Shown piece after piece: positions 1 through 9,200 of a stretch of 38,515 nt of DNA (its first letter is position 1; each line of letters begins with the position of its first letter). The translations under genes were made by a program, and so were the position numbers. Under the pieces are notes generated by a model, which was not told the DNA's origin, made no database searches, and worked only from the letters and a program-made list of their open reading frames with translations. This DNA comes from Nitrosomonadales bacterium (lineage in GTDB: Bacteria; Pseudomonadota; Gammaproteobacteria; Burkholderiales; Gallionellaceae): assembly GCA_023259055.1 (NCBI GenBank), contig JAHFQZ010000009.1, positions 1 to 38,515 on the forward strand. Reading direction: 5' to 3'.

Positions 1-114
1 GACGACCATAGCGAGTTGGTCCCACTCCTTCCCATCCCGAACAGGACAGTGAAACGACTCCGCGCCGATGATAGTGTGGATTACCCATGTGAAAGTAGGT
101 CATCGTCAGACTCC
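1..114 (+). rRNA. rrf: 5S ribosomal RNA, 5' end cut by window edge
   Basis: The segment reads as a proteobacterial 5S rRNA: a cccactccttcccatcccgaa block near 20-42, the gaaacgactccgcgccgatg block near 51-70, and a 3' strand (gtcatcgtcagactcc) that pairs with the 5' strand gacgacc. Only the first few bases are missing. It should be the last gene of an rRNA operon lying to the left. The terminator directly after it supports this. Confidence 0.93.
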
Positions 115-122
115 TTACAAAC

Positions 123-151
123 AAAAAACCCGGCCTTGTGCCGGGTTTTTT
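123..151 (+). terminator. Rho-independent terminator of the rRNA operon
   Basis: CCCGGC (129-134), a 5-nt loop and GCCGGG (140-145) are flanked by A6 and T6, so the stem extends to 12 bp. It is a strong terminator placed 9 nt after the 5S rRNA. The A/T flanks would let it work in both directions. Confidence 0.93.
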
Positions 152-178
152 GTTTGTGGGGATTATATCGCCTGACCT

Positions 179-210
179 ACTTCCACTTGTGAAGCAAGTT
201 ACGTGGAAGT
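179..210. repeat. Short inverted repeat after the rRNA terminator
   Basis: ACTTCCAC (179-186) is repeated inverted as GTGGAAGT (203-210). A competing inner pair, ACTTG/CAAGT (185-189/195-199), lies inside it. There is no T-run on either side, so it is not a standard terminator. No function is assigned. Confidence 0.4.
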
Positions 211-263
211 CCAAAATAGATTATACCTTAGACAAGCTCGGGATAGGCGTCAGACCCATTACA

Positions 264-300
264 AAGTAAAACACCCCGTCTTTTGCGGGGTGTCTTACTT
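264..300 (-). terminator. Terminator of the gpmI-envC-ctpA operon
   Basis: ACACCCCG (271-278) pairs with CGGGGTGT (286-293), and the stem continues through AAGTAA/TTACTT with one mismatch. On the minus strand the hairpin is followed by a T-rich stretch (gttttactttg). It lies about 60 nt beyond the ctpA stop codon, so it fits as that operon's terminator. Confidence 0.7.
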
Positions 301-359
301 GTCTGGTTTGAATCAGGCCTGCCAGAATACTGCGACAAGCAATGTTTCTGCGTACCTTC

Positions 360-1754
360 TTATTTGCCTTTTAGTATCTGCATTCCCTTGAGAAGATTGA
401 CTGCCTGAGTAAGCTGATAGTCGTTCTTGGTGCCGAATTCGGTTGGAGCTGATTTCGCGGTATCTCCATTGGTAACGGGAGAAGAAAGCTTGCTCTTGCC
501 TACATTGTCTGGCTTTTCGTCCGCTGGTTTGGTGTTGATCAGGTGTTTATCCAAGTCTGCTTCACGCAAGCGGAAGGTGTTGTCCTGCCCGGCGGATGCA
601 GGATCCTCCACCAGAATGTCAGGCACGATGCCCTTGGCTTGTATTGATCGCCCCCCCGGTGTGTAATAGCGCGCAGTGGTAAGCTTAATCGCGGTGTTGT
701 TGCCCAATGGCAGGATGGTTTGAACGGAACCTTTTCCGAAAGTTTGCGTGCCCATGATGACCGCACGCTTGTGATCTTGCAGTGCGCCAGCTACGATTTC
801 AGAAGCAGACGCGGAGCCGGCATTTACCAGTACGACCAGCGGCACACTTTTGATCGAATCGGGAATTTTTTTGAGGTAATCGTCCTTGCTGTTGCCGCGC
901 AAATAATTTTCTGGGCTGGCGGTCAGGCGCATTTTGGCATCCTCGGTACGACCTTCGGTATAAACAACTAGCACGTCCTTGTCCAGAAAGGCTGCTGAGA
1001 CGCCGACTGCCCCAGTTAGAAGTCCGCCCGGATCATTGCGCAAATCAAGCACCAATCCTTTTAGCGAGCCCTCGTTTTGTTTGACGAGATTTTCAAGTGC
1101 GGTAGCGAGATTTTCGCTGGTTTGTTCCTGAAATTGAGTGATACGGACAAAACCATAGCCAGACTCCAAAAGCTTGGATTTCACGCTCTGCACTTTGATT
1201 ACTGCGCGAACCAGTGTAATCGTAAGCGGTTTAGGCTCATCCTTGCGAAGTATGGTCAGAACGATCTTGCTTCCAGGTTTGCCGCGCATCCGTTTAACCG
1301 CTTCGTTTAGTGACATGCCTTTGATCAGAATGTCATCCAGCTTGATGATCAGGTCGCCGGTCTTGATGCCAGCGTGGTAGGCAGGAGTGTCCTCTATCGG
1401 CGAGATGACTTTCACAACACCGTCTTCCATTCCGACTTCAATGCCGAGTCCGCCGAATTCACCATGTGTACCTACCTGCAGCTCTTTGAAGGCTTCCGCA
1501 TCAAGGTAGGCGGAATGCGGGTCCAAACCGTTCAACATGCCGGTGATAGCTTCAGTAATCAGTTTCTTGTCGGTGACCGGTTCGACATAATCACTTTTGA
1601 TGCGTCCAAACACTTCGGAGAATGTGCGCAACTCTTCAATGGGCAGCGGCGTAGCAAGGTTGTCCTTGTTGGCAGACGCTGCAAAATGCAGGCTGATCGA
1701 GAAGCCCGCGACCAAACCCAATCCAATCAGACTTGTTTTTTCCAGAAGACGCAT
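360..1754 (-). CDS. ctpA: Carboxy-terminal processing protease, S41 family (CtpA/Prc)
   Basis: A 464-residue periplasmic serine protease that trims or degrades proteins from their C-termini. In related bacteria it acts on envelope proteins and cell-wall hydrolases. Residues 1-28 form a signal peptide or anchor. A PDZ domain spans about 95-180 (GGLGIEV near 101-107). The S41 catalytic core spans about 190-385 and carries the Ser-Lys dyad: S316 in NAGSASASEI and K341 in FGKGSVQ, with the 25-residue spacing normal for CtpA. The C-terminal 75 residues are low-complexity and charged. It starts 13 nt after envC, so it is the last gene of a gpmI-envC-ctpA operon. Pairing with envC suggests a role in peptidoglycan remodelling, which is inference. 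Confidence 0.94.
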   Translation of the reverse strand: MRLLEKTSLIGLGLVAGFSISLHFAASANKDNLATPLPIEELRTFSEVFGRIKSDYVEPVTDKKLITEAITGMLNGLDPHSAYLDAEAFKELQVGTHGEFGGLGIEVGMEDGVVKVISPIEDTPAYHAGIKTGDLIIKLDDILIKGMSLNEAVKRMRGKPGSKIVLTILRKDEPKPLTITLVRAVIKVQSVKSKLLESGYGFVRITQFQEQTSENLATALENLVKQNEGSLKGLVLDLRNDPGGLLTGAVGVSAAFLDKDVLVVYTEGRTEDAKMRLTASPENYLRGNSKDDYLKKIPDSIKSVPLVVLVNAGSASASEIVAGALQDHKRAVIMGTQTFGKGSVQTILPLGNNTAIKLTTARYYTPGGRSIQAKGIVPDILVEDPASAGQDNTFRLREADLDKHLINTKPADEKPDNVGKSKLSSPVTNGDTAKSAPTEFGTKNDYQLTQAVNLLKGMQILKGK

Positions 1755-1767
1755 AATTCCCTCAAAG

Positions 1768-2940
1768 TTATTTTGTTGCCATCCATTTTATTGGATCGAG
1801 CGGCTTGCTCTCATGTCGCAATTCGAAGTATAAACCGAAAACCTCATTGCCGCCGCTGTTCCCAACAGCCGCAATAACATCTCCACCCTTTAGCACATCG
1901 CCGACCTGTTTGTAGAGCGTTTCGTTGTTTCCATACAAGCTCATATAGCCCTTGCCATGGTCAACAATAAGCAAGTTGCCGAAGCCGCGCAGCCAGTCTG
2001 CAAACACCACTTGGCCGGCTGCAACTGCTTTGACAGCTTGCCCACTGGAAGTTCTAAGAAACAATCCTTTCCACAAAACAGTACTATCCGGTCGCGGTGT
2101 ATTGAAGCGATTGGTGATCTCGCCTCTAACTGGCAGTGTCAACTTGCCTTTGAGTTGGCTGAACGGTTTGCCGTCAAAGCGATTGTCCGGCAGGTTGTCA
2201 TGGCTGGACAGCGAATTAGCTTTCGGTTGAGCGAGCATTTTGGTCAATTTTTCAACCAGTTGTGCGAGGCGACTCTCGTCACGTTGAAGACGGTTGATTT
2301 CACGGCGTTGTAGTCTTAGCTGATTCGAAATTTTGCCCAGCATCCTTTTACGAGATTGTTGTTCTTTCTCTAATATTCTTTTCTGTTCTGCTTGTTCGCT
2401 TCGTAGCGATACCAATTCTGCATGCTGTTCGTGTGTGGCCTTACTGGCCACGCTCAGCGCTGCAAGATCGCCGCGCAATGTGGAAAGGCTGGTGGCGCGG
2501 TAGCGGGCGATATATTGGTAATAATGCAAATCACGTGTGACTTGATTGGGATCCTGGTTGCTCAGTAAAAGCTTAAGATATTCCTGTTTGCCCCCGAGAT
2601 ATTGCTGATGTAGCAGCTTGCCGAGCAAAGCCTGTTGCCCCGACAGATTGTTGCTTAATTTTCGTTCTTGCTCTTGCAGTTTGGTGAGTTTGATATCCGC
2701 CAAGTGTTGTAGATTGGAAAGCTCGGCGAGTTTGCGGTTGCTGTCGCTGATTGCGCGTTCTGATTCGCGTAGCGCGTCGGCAGCTTCAGATTTTGATACG
2801 CTGGTTTTGTCCATTTCGCGCTGCATCTTGATGATGCGTTCGCGCAGATTATTCAGTTCATCCTGCTCATCGGCATAAGCAATGCAGGCCAGGGCCAGGC
2901 TGCACAAAATCAGCGATAGTAAGCGGGTGAATAAAATCAC
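1768..2940 (-). CDS. envC: Murein hydrolase activator EnvC (degenerate LytM/M23 protein)
   Basis: A 390-residue periplasmic protein with a signal peptide (about 1-23), a long coiled coil rich in E, R, Q and K (about 25-235) and a C-terminal LytM domain (about 280-390). EnvC proteins recruit and activate the AmiA/AmiB amidases at the division septum and are not peptidases themselves. The sequence agrees: the first zinc-ligand region reads WKGLFLRTSSG instead of HxGxD, and the final HxH region reads GLYFELRHE. The start is GTG at 2940, overlapping the gpmI stop (TGA 2937-2939) by 4 nt, which implies translational coupling. Synteny with gpmI matches E. coli, where envC follows gpmM. Confidence 0.92.
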   Translation of the reverse strand: MILFTRLLSLILCSLALACIAYADEQDELNNLRERIIKMQREMDKTSVSKSEAADALRESERAISDSNRKLAELSNLQHLADIKLTKLQEQERKLSNNLSGQQALLGKLLHQQYLGGKQEYLKLLLSNQDPNQVTRDLHYYQYIARYRATSLSTLRGDLAALSVASKATHEQHAELVSLRSEQAEQKRILEKEQQSRKRMLGKISNQLRLQRREINRLQRDESRLAQLVEKLTKMLAQPKANSLSSHDNLPDNRFDGKPFSQLKGKLTLPVRGEITNRFNTPRPDSTVLWKGLFLRTSSGQAVKAVAAGQVVFADWLRGFGNLLIVDHGKGYMSLYGNNETLYKQVGDVLKGGDVIAAVGNSGGNEVFGLYFELRHESKPLDPIKWMATK

Positions 2941-4475
2941 TCTATCTGAATCAGGCTGTGCCCGGTCATTTCCGCTGGTTGCGGCAAACCCATTATGGTC
3001 AGCAAACTAGGGGCGATGTCGCGCAATGCGCCATTGTCAGTCAGCCTGGCTTTGCGCCCGACGAACAGGAAAGGCACGGGATTGAGGGTGTGTGCGGTAT
3101 GAGCCTGTCGAGAGGTGCGATCCAGCATTTGTTCCGCATTGCCGTGATCAGCGGTGATGATGATTTCGCCGCCGATGGACAGCATCGCCTTGACTACGCG
3201 CCCGATGCAAGTATCCAGCGTCTCGATGGCTTGGGTGGCGGCCTCCATGTTGCCGCTGTGCCCAACCATGTCACCGTTGGCATAGTTGCAGATGATAGCG
3301 TGATATCGGCGGCTCAGAATCGCTGATTCGAGTTTGTCGGTTACTTCAAATGCGCTCATTTCCGGTTTAAGGTCATAAGTTGAGACTTTTGGCGATGGAA
3401 CGAGGATGCGGTCTTCGCCAGGGAAGGGCAATTCCCTGCCACAGCTGAAAAAGTAGGTGACATGTGCATATTTTTCGGTTTCGGCGATGCGAAGTTGCTT
3501 TAGACCCAGATTTGAAATGTATTCGCCAAAACCATTGTGTATGGCCTCCTGGGTGTAGGCGCAGGGTAAATTGAATTCATCGCCATAGCTGCTCAACGTA
3601 ATGAAACCGGCAAGTTTAGGATAATAAGCGCGTTCGAAGCTGCTGAATGATGCATCCGTCAGAGCGCGTGTGATTTCGCGGGCGCGGTCGGCACGGAAGT
3701 TCATGAATACCACCACATCGCTATCCTGCATCGCTATAGGCGGTGCGTTTTCGGGACAAATGGCGGTAGCCTTGACGAACTCATCCGATTCTCCGCGTGC
3801 ATAAGCCAGCTCCAAACCGCTTAAGGCATCTGCTGCAGAGTATTCGGATCGGCCCTGGGTGAGCAATTTAAAAGCAGGTTGAACGCGCTCCCAGCGGTTG
3901 TCCCGATCCATTGCATAATAACGCCCGATGATGCTGGCAATTTGCCCAACACCCAAGGCTTCGCATTTTTTCTGCAACAGTTGCAGCGAATGTGACGCAC
4001 TTTTGGGTGGGGTGTCGCGGCCATCCAGAAACGCATGCAGATAGATTTTTTCTATTCCGCCGCGAGCCGCCATTTCCAGCATGGCGAAGATGTGATTTTC
4101 GTGGCTATGCACTCCACCCGGGGAAAGCAAACCCATGATGTGCAGCGCGCTATGGTTTTGCTTGGCTAGTTCAATTGCTTTGCTCAAAGCGGGATTGCTG
4201 AAAAAACTGCCGTCCTCGATAGCTAAGTCAACACGGCTCAAGTCCTGATACACCACCCGCCCGGCACCGATGTTGAGATGGCCTACTTCGGAGTTGCCCA
4301 TTTGATGGGATGGCAAGCCGACAAATTTTTCCGAAGCATTGATCAGGGTATGGGGGTAATTTTGCCAGAGCGCGTCCCAATTCGGCTTGTGGGCGGCAAG
4401 AATGGCGTTGTAATCAGTATCTTCACGGTAACCAAAACCGTCCAGAATGAGCAGCAAAACAGGGGTGACGTTCAT
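2937..4475 (-). CDS. gpmI: 2,3-bisphosphoglycerate-independent phosphoglycerate mutase
   Basis: A 512-residue cytosolic glycolytic enzyme that interconverts 3- and 2-phosphoglycerate using two Mn2+ ions. LLILDGFG at the N-terminus holds the first metal ligand (D12). The catalytic serine is S62 in QMGNSEVGHLNIGAGR, and the late motif TADHGNAEQM holds further metal ligands. The length is normal for GpmI. The frame is open 49 codons upstream, but the start at 4475 (MNVTPVLLLI) is where family similarity begins, and the extra part does not look like protein. It is the first gene of the gpmI-envC-ctpA operon and is divergent from the ArsR-type regulator. An operator-like half-site (4485-4491) sits just upstream of its start. 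Confidence 0.96.
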   Translation of the reverse strand: MNVTPVLLLILDGFGYREDTDYNAILAAHKPNWDALWQNYPHTLINASEKFVGLPSHQMGNSEVGHLNIGAGRVVYQDLSRVDLAIEDGSFFSNPALSKAIELAKQNHSALHIMGLLSPGGVHSHENHIFAMLEMAARGGIEKIYLHAFLDGRDTPPKSASHSLQLLQKKCEALGVGQIASIIGRYYAMDRDNRWERVQPAFKLLTQGRSEYSAADALSGLELAYARGESDEFVKATAICPENAPPIAMQDSDVVVFMNFRADRAREITRALTDASFSSFERAYYPKLAGFITLSSYGDEFNLPCAYTQEAIHNGFGEYISNLGLKQLRIAETEKYAHVTYFFSCGRELPFPGEDRILVPSPKVSTYDLKPEMSAFEVTDKLESAILSRRYHAIICNYANGDMVGHSGNMEAATQAIETLDTCIGRVVKAMLSIGGEIIITADHGNAEQMLDRTSRQAHTAHTLNPVPFLFVGRKARLTDNGALRDIAPSLLTIMGLPQPAEMTGHSLIQIE

Positions 4476-4484
4476 TGAGGTAGA

Positions 4485-4504
4485 ATATAAGCGTATAGTT
4501 AATT
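4485..4504. promoter_or_regulatory. Imperfect copy of the pump operator, between gpmI and the ArsR regulator
   Basis: ATATAAG (4485-4491), six bases, then GTTAATT (4498-4504). The left half is identical to the perfect palindrome at 5085-5104. At the same 6-nt spacing the right half keeps TTA and the last T of CTTATAT. Its place in the divergent gpmI/regulator gap would suit autoregulation by the neighbouring ArsR protein. The assignment is inference from shared sequence. Confidence 0.4.
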
Positions 4505-4573
4505 TATAGCAGCATTTTAGCCGAATTCGCTCCGCCAGGTGCGTAGCTCGGCGTGGTAAACAGGGATATGGAT

Positions 4574-4876
4574 ATGGCAAATAAGCTGATTGACAGAGAC
4601 GAAGACATTCAACAGGCTGCACAGGCTATCAAGGCGATCGCACATCCGTTGCGCCTGAAAATTTTGTGCGTGCTCGGCGATCAGGAAATCAGCGTGCAGG
4701 ACATCGTGGAACAAGTCGGCACATCCCAAAGCAATATTTCTCAGCATCTGGCGATATTGCGAGACAAGGGCGTATTGGCGACGCGCAAGGATGCAAACCG
4801 GGTTTATTATCGAATCGGTGATTTGCGCACACTGAAGCTCGTTGGAATGATGCGCGATGTATTTTGCAGTATTTAG
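4574..4876 (+). CDS. ArsR-family regulator, candidate reactive-sulfur sensor (SqrR/BigR/YgaV type)
   Basis: A 100-residue winged-helix repressor. The recognition helix reads TSQSNISQHLAILRDKG and the wing RKDANRVYYRI. The ELCVCDL metal site of classical ArsR is absent. It has only two cysteines, C32 (KILCVLG) and C98 (DVFCSI) from this start, 66 residues apart. From memory this is the spacing of the redox pair in the persulfide sensors SqrR (C41/C107) and BigR, which form a polysulfide bridge and release DNA. ATG 4574 is chosen because AGGGA (4562-4566) is well placed for it; GTG 4553 and ATG 4568 are alternatives. It is followed by an RND efflux pair and a DUF2892 protein, the membrane domain that E. 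coli YgaP fuses to rhodanese. Family is certain; the ligand is inference. Confidence 0.85.
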   Translation: MANKLIDRDEDIQQAAQAIKAIAHPLRLKILCVLGDQEISVQDIVEQVGTSQSNISQHLAILRDKGVLATRKDANRVYYRIGDLRTLKLVGMMRDVFCSI

Positions 4877-4998
4877 AAATTGAGTTCACTGATTCTCAGG
4901 TGAATGTTTTAGGAGATCGGCCTCGGCTAATGCTCAGAGCATAAGTGGGCATTGACTCCATCGCCGCATATCTGCCCATAAGTAGGGGTAGTAGTCTG

Positions 4999-5012
4999 TA
5001 ACTGTGCAGTTA
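4999..5012. promoter_or_regulatory. Palindrome upstream of the pump promoter
   Basis: TAACTG and CAGTTA form a perfect 6-bp inverted repeat with a 2-nt centre, about 70 nt upstream of the candidate pump promoter. This suits a site for a dimeric DNA-binding protein. Nothing links it to a named regulator. The rest of the 4877-5068 gap shows no gene or terminator that I can support. Confidence 0.3.
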
Positions 5013-5068
5013 TGGGGGCGTTGTAGGCTCATTCACAATGCATATCCGCGCGAATTTTCTAGAGGGGG

Positions 5069-5097
5069 TTGCTTTACACATATAATATAAGTATATT
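5069..5097 (+). promoter_or_regulatory. Candidate sigma-70 promoter of the RND operon
   Basis: TTGCTT (5069-5074) as -35 and TATATT (5092-5097) as -10, with 17-nt spacing, 35 nt upstream of the adaptor gene start. The -10 hexamer falls exactly between the arms of the palindrome at 5085-5104, as expected for a repressor-controlled promoter. The assignment is by eye. Confidence 0.5.
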
Positions 5098-5104
5098 CTT
5101 ATAT
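5085..5104. promoter_or_regulatory. Palindromic operator candidate ATATAAG-N6-CTTATAT
   Basis: Perfect 7-bp arms, ATATAAG (5085-5091) and CTTATAT (5098-5104), surround TATATT (5092-5097), the likely -10 of the pump promoter. ArsR-family repressors bind AT-rich palindromes of about this size. Bound protein here would block RNA polymerase. A related imperfect site lies at 4485-4504 upstream of the regulator gene. Confidence 0.55.
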
Positions 5105-5131
5105 AGTGAAGTTATGGATAGGGAGGGTGCG

Positions 5132-6175
5132 ATGAAAAAATACTGGTTTTTTTGGGCGTGGGGTATTTTGGGCCTGATGTTGCAGAGTGTGGTGAATGCT
5201 AACAACGCCACCGAGCAGCTAGCGGTCGTTGCTGTACAGTATCGCGAGGTAGCGCAGAGCTATGCTGTTGAAGGACTGGTCGAGGCTACGCGACAATCCA
5301 CGGTGTCTGCGCAAATCAGCGGGCGCATCAAGGAAATCAACTTTGATGTCGGAAGCCGCGTCAACAAGGGGCAGGTGATCCTGCGAATTGACGAGCGCGA
5401 AACCGGGCAAGCCTTGGCAGGCAGCAATGCGCAGGTGCTGCAGGCGCAAGCCACCTTGCAGAACTCCAAAGCGACATACGAACGTTCCAGGCAATTATTC
5501 GAGCAAAAGTTCATCAGCCAATCCGCACTGGACAAGGCGCAGGCCGATTACCAAGTGGCCAGGGCGCAAGCAGCAGCCAGCGAAGCGGGGGCAGGGCAAG
5601 CGGGCTTGGCGCATGGCTATAGCACGGTTATCGCACCTTACAGCGGCGTAGTGGCGGTACGTCTGGTGGAAGTGGGTGAAATGGTGATGCCGGGCAAGCC
5701 GTTGATGACCGGTTTTGATCCGGCAGGGATGCGCGTGGTGGTAAGCGTACCCCAGTACAAGTTGCCGGAGATCGGCTCAAATCCGAAAGTGAAGGTTGAA
5801 GTGCCATCATTGAATCGCTGGATCAACGCGGCTTCCAGTTCGGTGCAGCCAATGGCCGATATGCGCACGCACAGCACACAAGTGCGCGTGTATTTGCCTG
5901 CCAATGAAGAGGGCGTTTACCCGGGCATGTTCGTGCGTGCCCATTTTGTGGTTGGTAAGGCGAATAAACTGGTGATTCCTGCGAGCGCAGTGTTGCGCCG
6001 CAGCGAAGTGGTTGCTGTTTACGTGGTGGATGATAAAGGCGGGGTGAAATTACGCCAAGTGCGGCTTGGGGATGCAACTGCAGATGGCGCGGTGGAAGTG
6101 CTGGCAGGTCTGAATCCGGGTGAGCATGTGGCTCTGGAGCCGGTCAAGGCCGGCATAGCGCGGCAGCCCAAATAA
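5132..6175 (+). CDS. RND efflux periplasmic adaptor (membrane fusion protein)
   Basis: A 347-residue adaptor that bridges the inner-membrane RND pump and an outer-membrane channel. A signal peptide (residues 1-23, ending VNA before NN) is followed by a barrel-sandwich lipoyl half (VSAQISGRIKEINFDVGSRV), a short alpha-helical hairpin (about 85-150), the returning lipoyl half (IAPYSGVVAVRLVEVGEMV), a beta-barrel and a membrane-proximal domain (VIPASAVLRR). The start at 5132 is preferred because GGGAGG (5121-5126) precedes it at 5 nt and a signal peptide follows at once; ATG 5114 is an upstream alternative. The lipobox cysteine of AcrA-like adaptors is absent. The pump gene begins 48 nt downstream. 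No outer-membrane factor gene is nearby, so a TolC-like channel elsewhere is presumed. Confidence 0.92.
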   Translation: MKKYWFFWAWGILGLMLQSVVNANNATEQLAVVAVQYREVAQSYAVEGLVEATRQSTVSAQISGRIKEINFDVGSRVNKGQVILRIDERETGQALAGSNAQVLQAQATLQNSKATYERSRQLFEQKFISQSALDKAQADYQVARAQAAASEAGAGQAGLAHGYSTVIAPYSGVVAVRLVEVGEMVMPGKPLMTGFDPAGMRVVVSVPQYKLPEIGSNPKVKVEVPSLNRWINAASSSVQPMADMRTHSTQVRVYLPANEEGVYPGMFVRAHFVVGKANKLVIPASAVLRRSEVVAVYVVDDKGGVKLRQVRLGDATADGAVEVLAGLNPGEHVALEPVKAGIARQPK

Positions 6176-6223
6176 TGGGGGCTTCAAAAAAACCGACATT
6201 TATGAAACTTTAGAGGCTTCCAA

Positions 6224-9200
6224 ATGGGAATTTCTGGACGTATTGCAAAATATTTTCTGCACTCGCAGATGACACCGTTGCTGGCGCTGGTTGCCGTGCT
6301 GCTGGGCGCGTTCGCCGTGCTGGTTACCCCGCGTGAAGAAGAGCCGCAGATCAACGTGACGATGGCGAATGTGCTGATCGCCTATCCGGGCGCATCCGCC
6401 AGGGATGTGGCGCAGACTGTGGCGACTCCTGCCGAACAGGTGTTGTCACAAATCGCCGGGGTAGATCATGTCTACTCTGTAGCGCAGCCGGGCATGGCGA
6501 TTATCACTGTCCAATTCAAGGTCGGCGAAGAGCATGTGCCTTCGCTGGTGAAGCTCTACGATGTCGTGAATTCACACGCCGACTGGCTGCCTGCCACGCT
6601 GGGCGTTGCGCAACCGATCATCAAGGCTAAAGGCATTGATGATGTGCCGGTTGTCGCGTTGACTTTGTGGCGCGAGCAGGCGCTGGGTGGCGGCATCGAA
6701 TTAACCCAGATTGCGCATGCTATCGAGGCCGAGCTGAAGCGTGTGCCGGGTACGCGTGAAGTGAGTACGCTCGGCGCGACGCAACGCGTGGTGAGGGTGC
6801 TGCTCAACCCGGAAAGTCTGAATGCCTACCAGCTTTCCATACAGGATGTGCGCGCGGCTTTGCGATCTGCCAACGTGTCGCAGAATGCGGGCAATCTGGT
6901 GCAAAACAATCGTGAAGTGCTGGTGCAAACCGGCAGTTTTTTGAGTAATGCTAATGAGGTCAAGCAGTTGGTCGTTGGCGTGTCTGATGGCAAGCCTGTG
7001 TTTTTGCGTGATATTGCCGAAGTGCAGGATGGTGCGGATCAGCCGGGCAGCTATGTATGGCTTGGTACTGGTCCTGCGGCAGAAGACAAACAGATCAAGG
7101 CCAAGGGCGAATTCGCGGCAGTGACAATGGCGATCACCAAGAAGCCGGGTGCAAATGCGGTGGAGATTGCCAAACAATTGCTGGCGCGAGTGGATGAACT
7201 CAAGGGTAGCGTGATTCCTTCCGATGTGCAGGTCAGCACTACGCGCAACTACGGCGCAACCGCCAATGACAAGGCAATGAAGCTGATTCAGAAACTATTT
7301 TTTGCAACCTTTGCCGTGGTTGCGCTGGTGTGGTTCGCGATGGGGCGGCGTGAGGCACTGGTGGTAGGCATTGCGGTGCTGCTGACGCTTTCGGCAACCC
7401 TGTTCGCTTCGTGGGCGTGGGGATTCACGCTGAATCGCGTATCTTTGTTTGCGTTGATATTTTCTATCGGTATTCTGGTAGATGATGCGATTGTGGTGGT
7501 AGAAAATATCCACCGCCGCCGCGTGCTGGCATCGCATCAGCCTCTTTCGGAAATCATACCCGAAGCAGTAGACGAAGTAGGCAGCCCGACCATACTGGCG
7601 ACGTTCACGGTGATTGCCGCTTTGCTGCCGATGGCTTTCGTCAGCGGACTGATGGGGCCGTACATGAGCCCAATTCCTATCAATGCCAGCATGGGCATGC
7701 TGATCTCGCTGGCGGTGGCGATCATCATCACACCGTGGCTGGTGCTGCGTTTTGCGGGCGGTCATCATGATGCAGTGGCAGATGAACGCGATACTGCGAC
7801 CACCCGTTTCTTTCGCAAGCGTCTGGGCCCGTTCCTGAACGGCGAACATGGCAAGCCTGCACGGCGCAAACTATGGCTGGTGATTTTTGGCGGCCTGCTG
7901 CTGGCAGTGTCACTGGGGGCGGTGAAACTGGTAATTCTGAAAATGTTGCCATTCGACAACAAATCGGAGTTCCAAATCGTGGTGGATATGCCCACTGGTA
8001 CGGCATTGGAGCAGACCAGTGCGGTGCTGCATGAAATCAGCGGTTATCTGGCGACCGTGCCGGAAGTGACCGATTACGAAGTTTACGCGGGCACGGCTGC
8101 GCCAATCAATTTCAACGGATTGGTGCGGCAGTATTATTTGCGCAACGCTGCCGAACTGGGCGATATCCAGGTAAACCTGCGCGACAAGCATCATCGCAGC
8201 CGCAGCAGCCATGAGATTGCTACTGCCGCACTGGAACCAATCCGGAAAATTGCCGGTGCATGGGGCGCAAAAATTAAAATCGTCGAGGTTCCGCCCGGTC
8301 CGCCGGTGATGTCGCCCATCGTGGCAGAAATCTATGGGCCGGATTATGAGGGTGCGCGAAAAGTGGCCGGCAAGGTGCGCGAGCAATTCGGCAAGACCGA
8401 GGGCATCGTGTCAATTGACGATAGCGTGACAGAAGAAGCACCCAAACTAATGATGCATGTGCTGCAGAGCAAAGCGGCACTGCTTGGGGTTACATCCAGC
8501 AATATTGTGGATGTGATCAGCGTAGCCTTATCTGGCCAGGATGTTGCATCATTGCATGACGTCAATGCGAAATACGCGCCACCGTTACGCATCGGCCTGC
8601 CTCCGGAACGGCGCAGCAACATTGATGAAGTGCTGAAACTCAAGGTTCGAGCGCGCGACGGTGTACTGGTTCCGCTTTCAGAGGTGGTACAAGTCATTCC
8701 GGTGCAACGAGACTACCCGATCTATCACAAAGACCTGTTGCCGGTCGTTTATGTATTCGGCGACATGGCGGGCAAGATGGATAGCCCGCTGTATGGCATG
8801 TTCGGCATCAATGGGAAAACCAGCGGCATGGCATTGGAACAGGGCGGTAACCTGGAAAGTTATTACTTCAATCAGCCAAGCAACCAATACGCAGGGTACA
8901 CGCTAAAGTGGGACGGTGAATGGCAGGTAACGTTCGAGACCTTTCGAGACATGGGAATCGCCTACGGAATTGGTTTGTTGCTGATTTACCTGCTGGTGGT
9001 AGCGCAGTTCAAATCGTATCTCGTGCCGTTGGTCATCATGGCGCCGATCCCCCTTACTATCATCGGTGTAATGCCGGGGCATGCGCTGCTCGGTGCGCAA
9101 TTTACCGCTACGTCAATGATAGGTATGATCGCTTTGGCCGGAATCATAGTTCGCAATTCGATCCTGCTAGTCGACTTCGTCAATCTGCAATTACGTGACG

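Noticed and set aside
2937..4622. N-terminal extension of gpmI to 4622
   Set aside because: The extra 49 residues have no family similarity and would run over the divergent promoter and the regulator start. ATG 4475 gives the canonical N-terminus.
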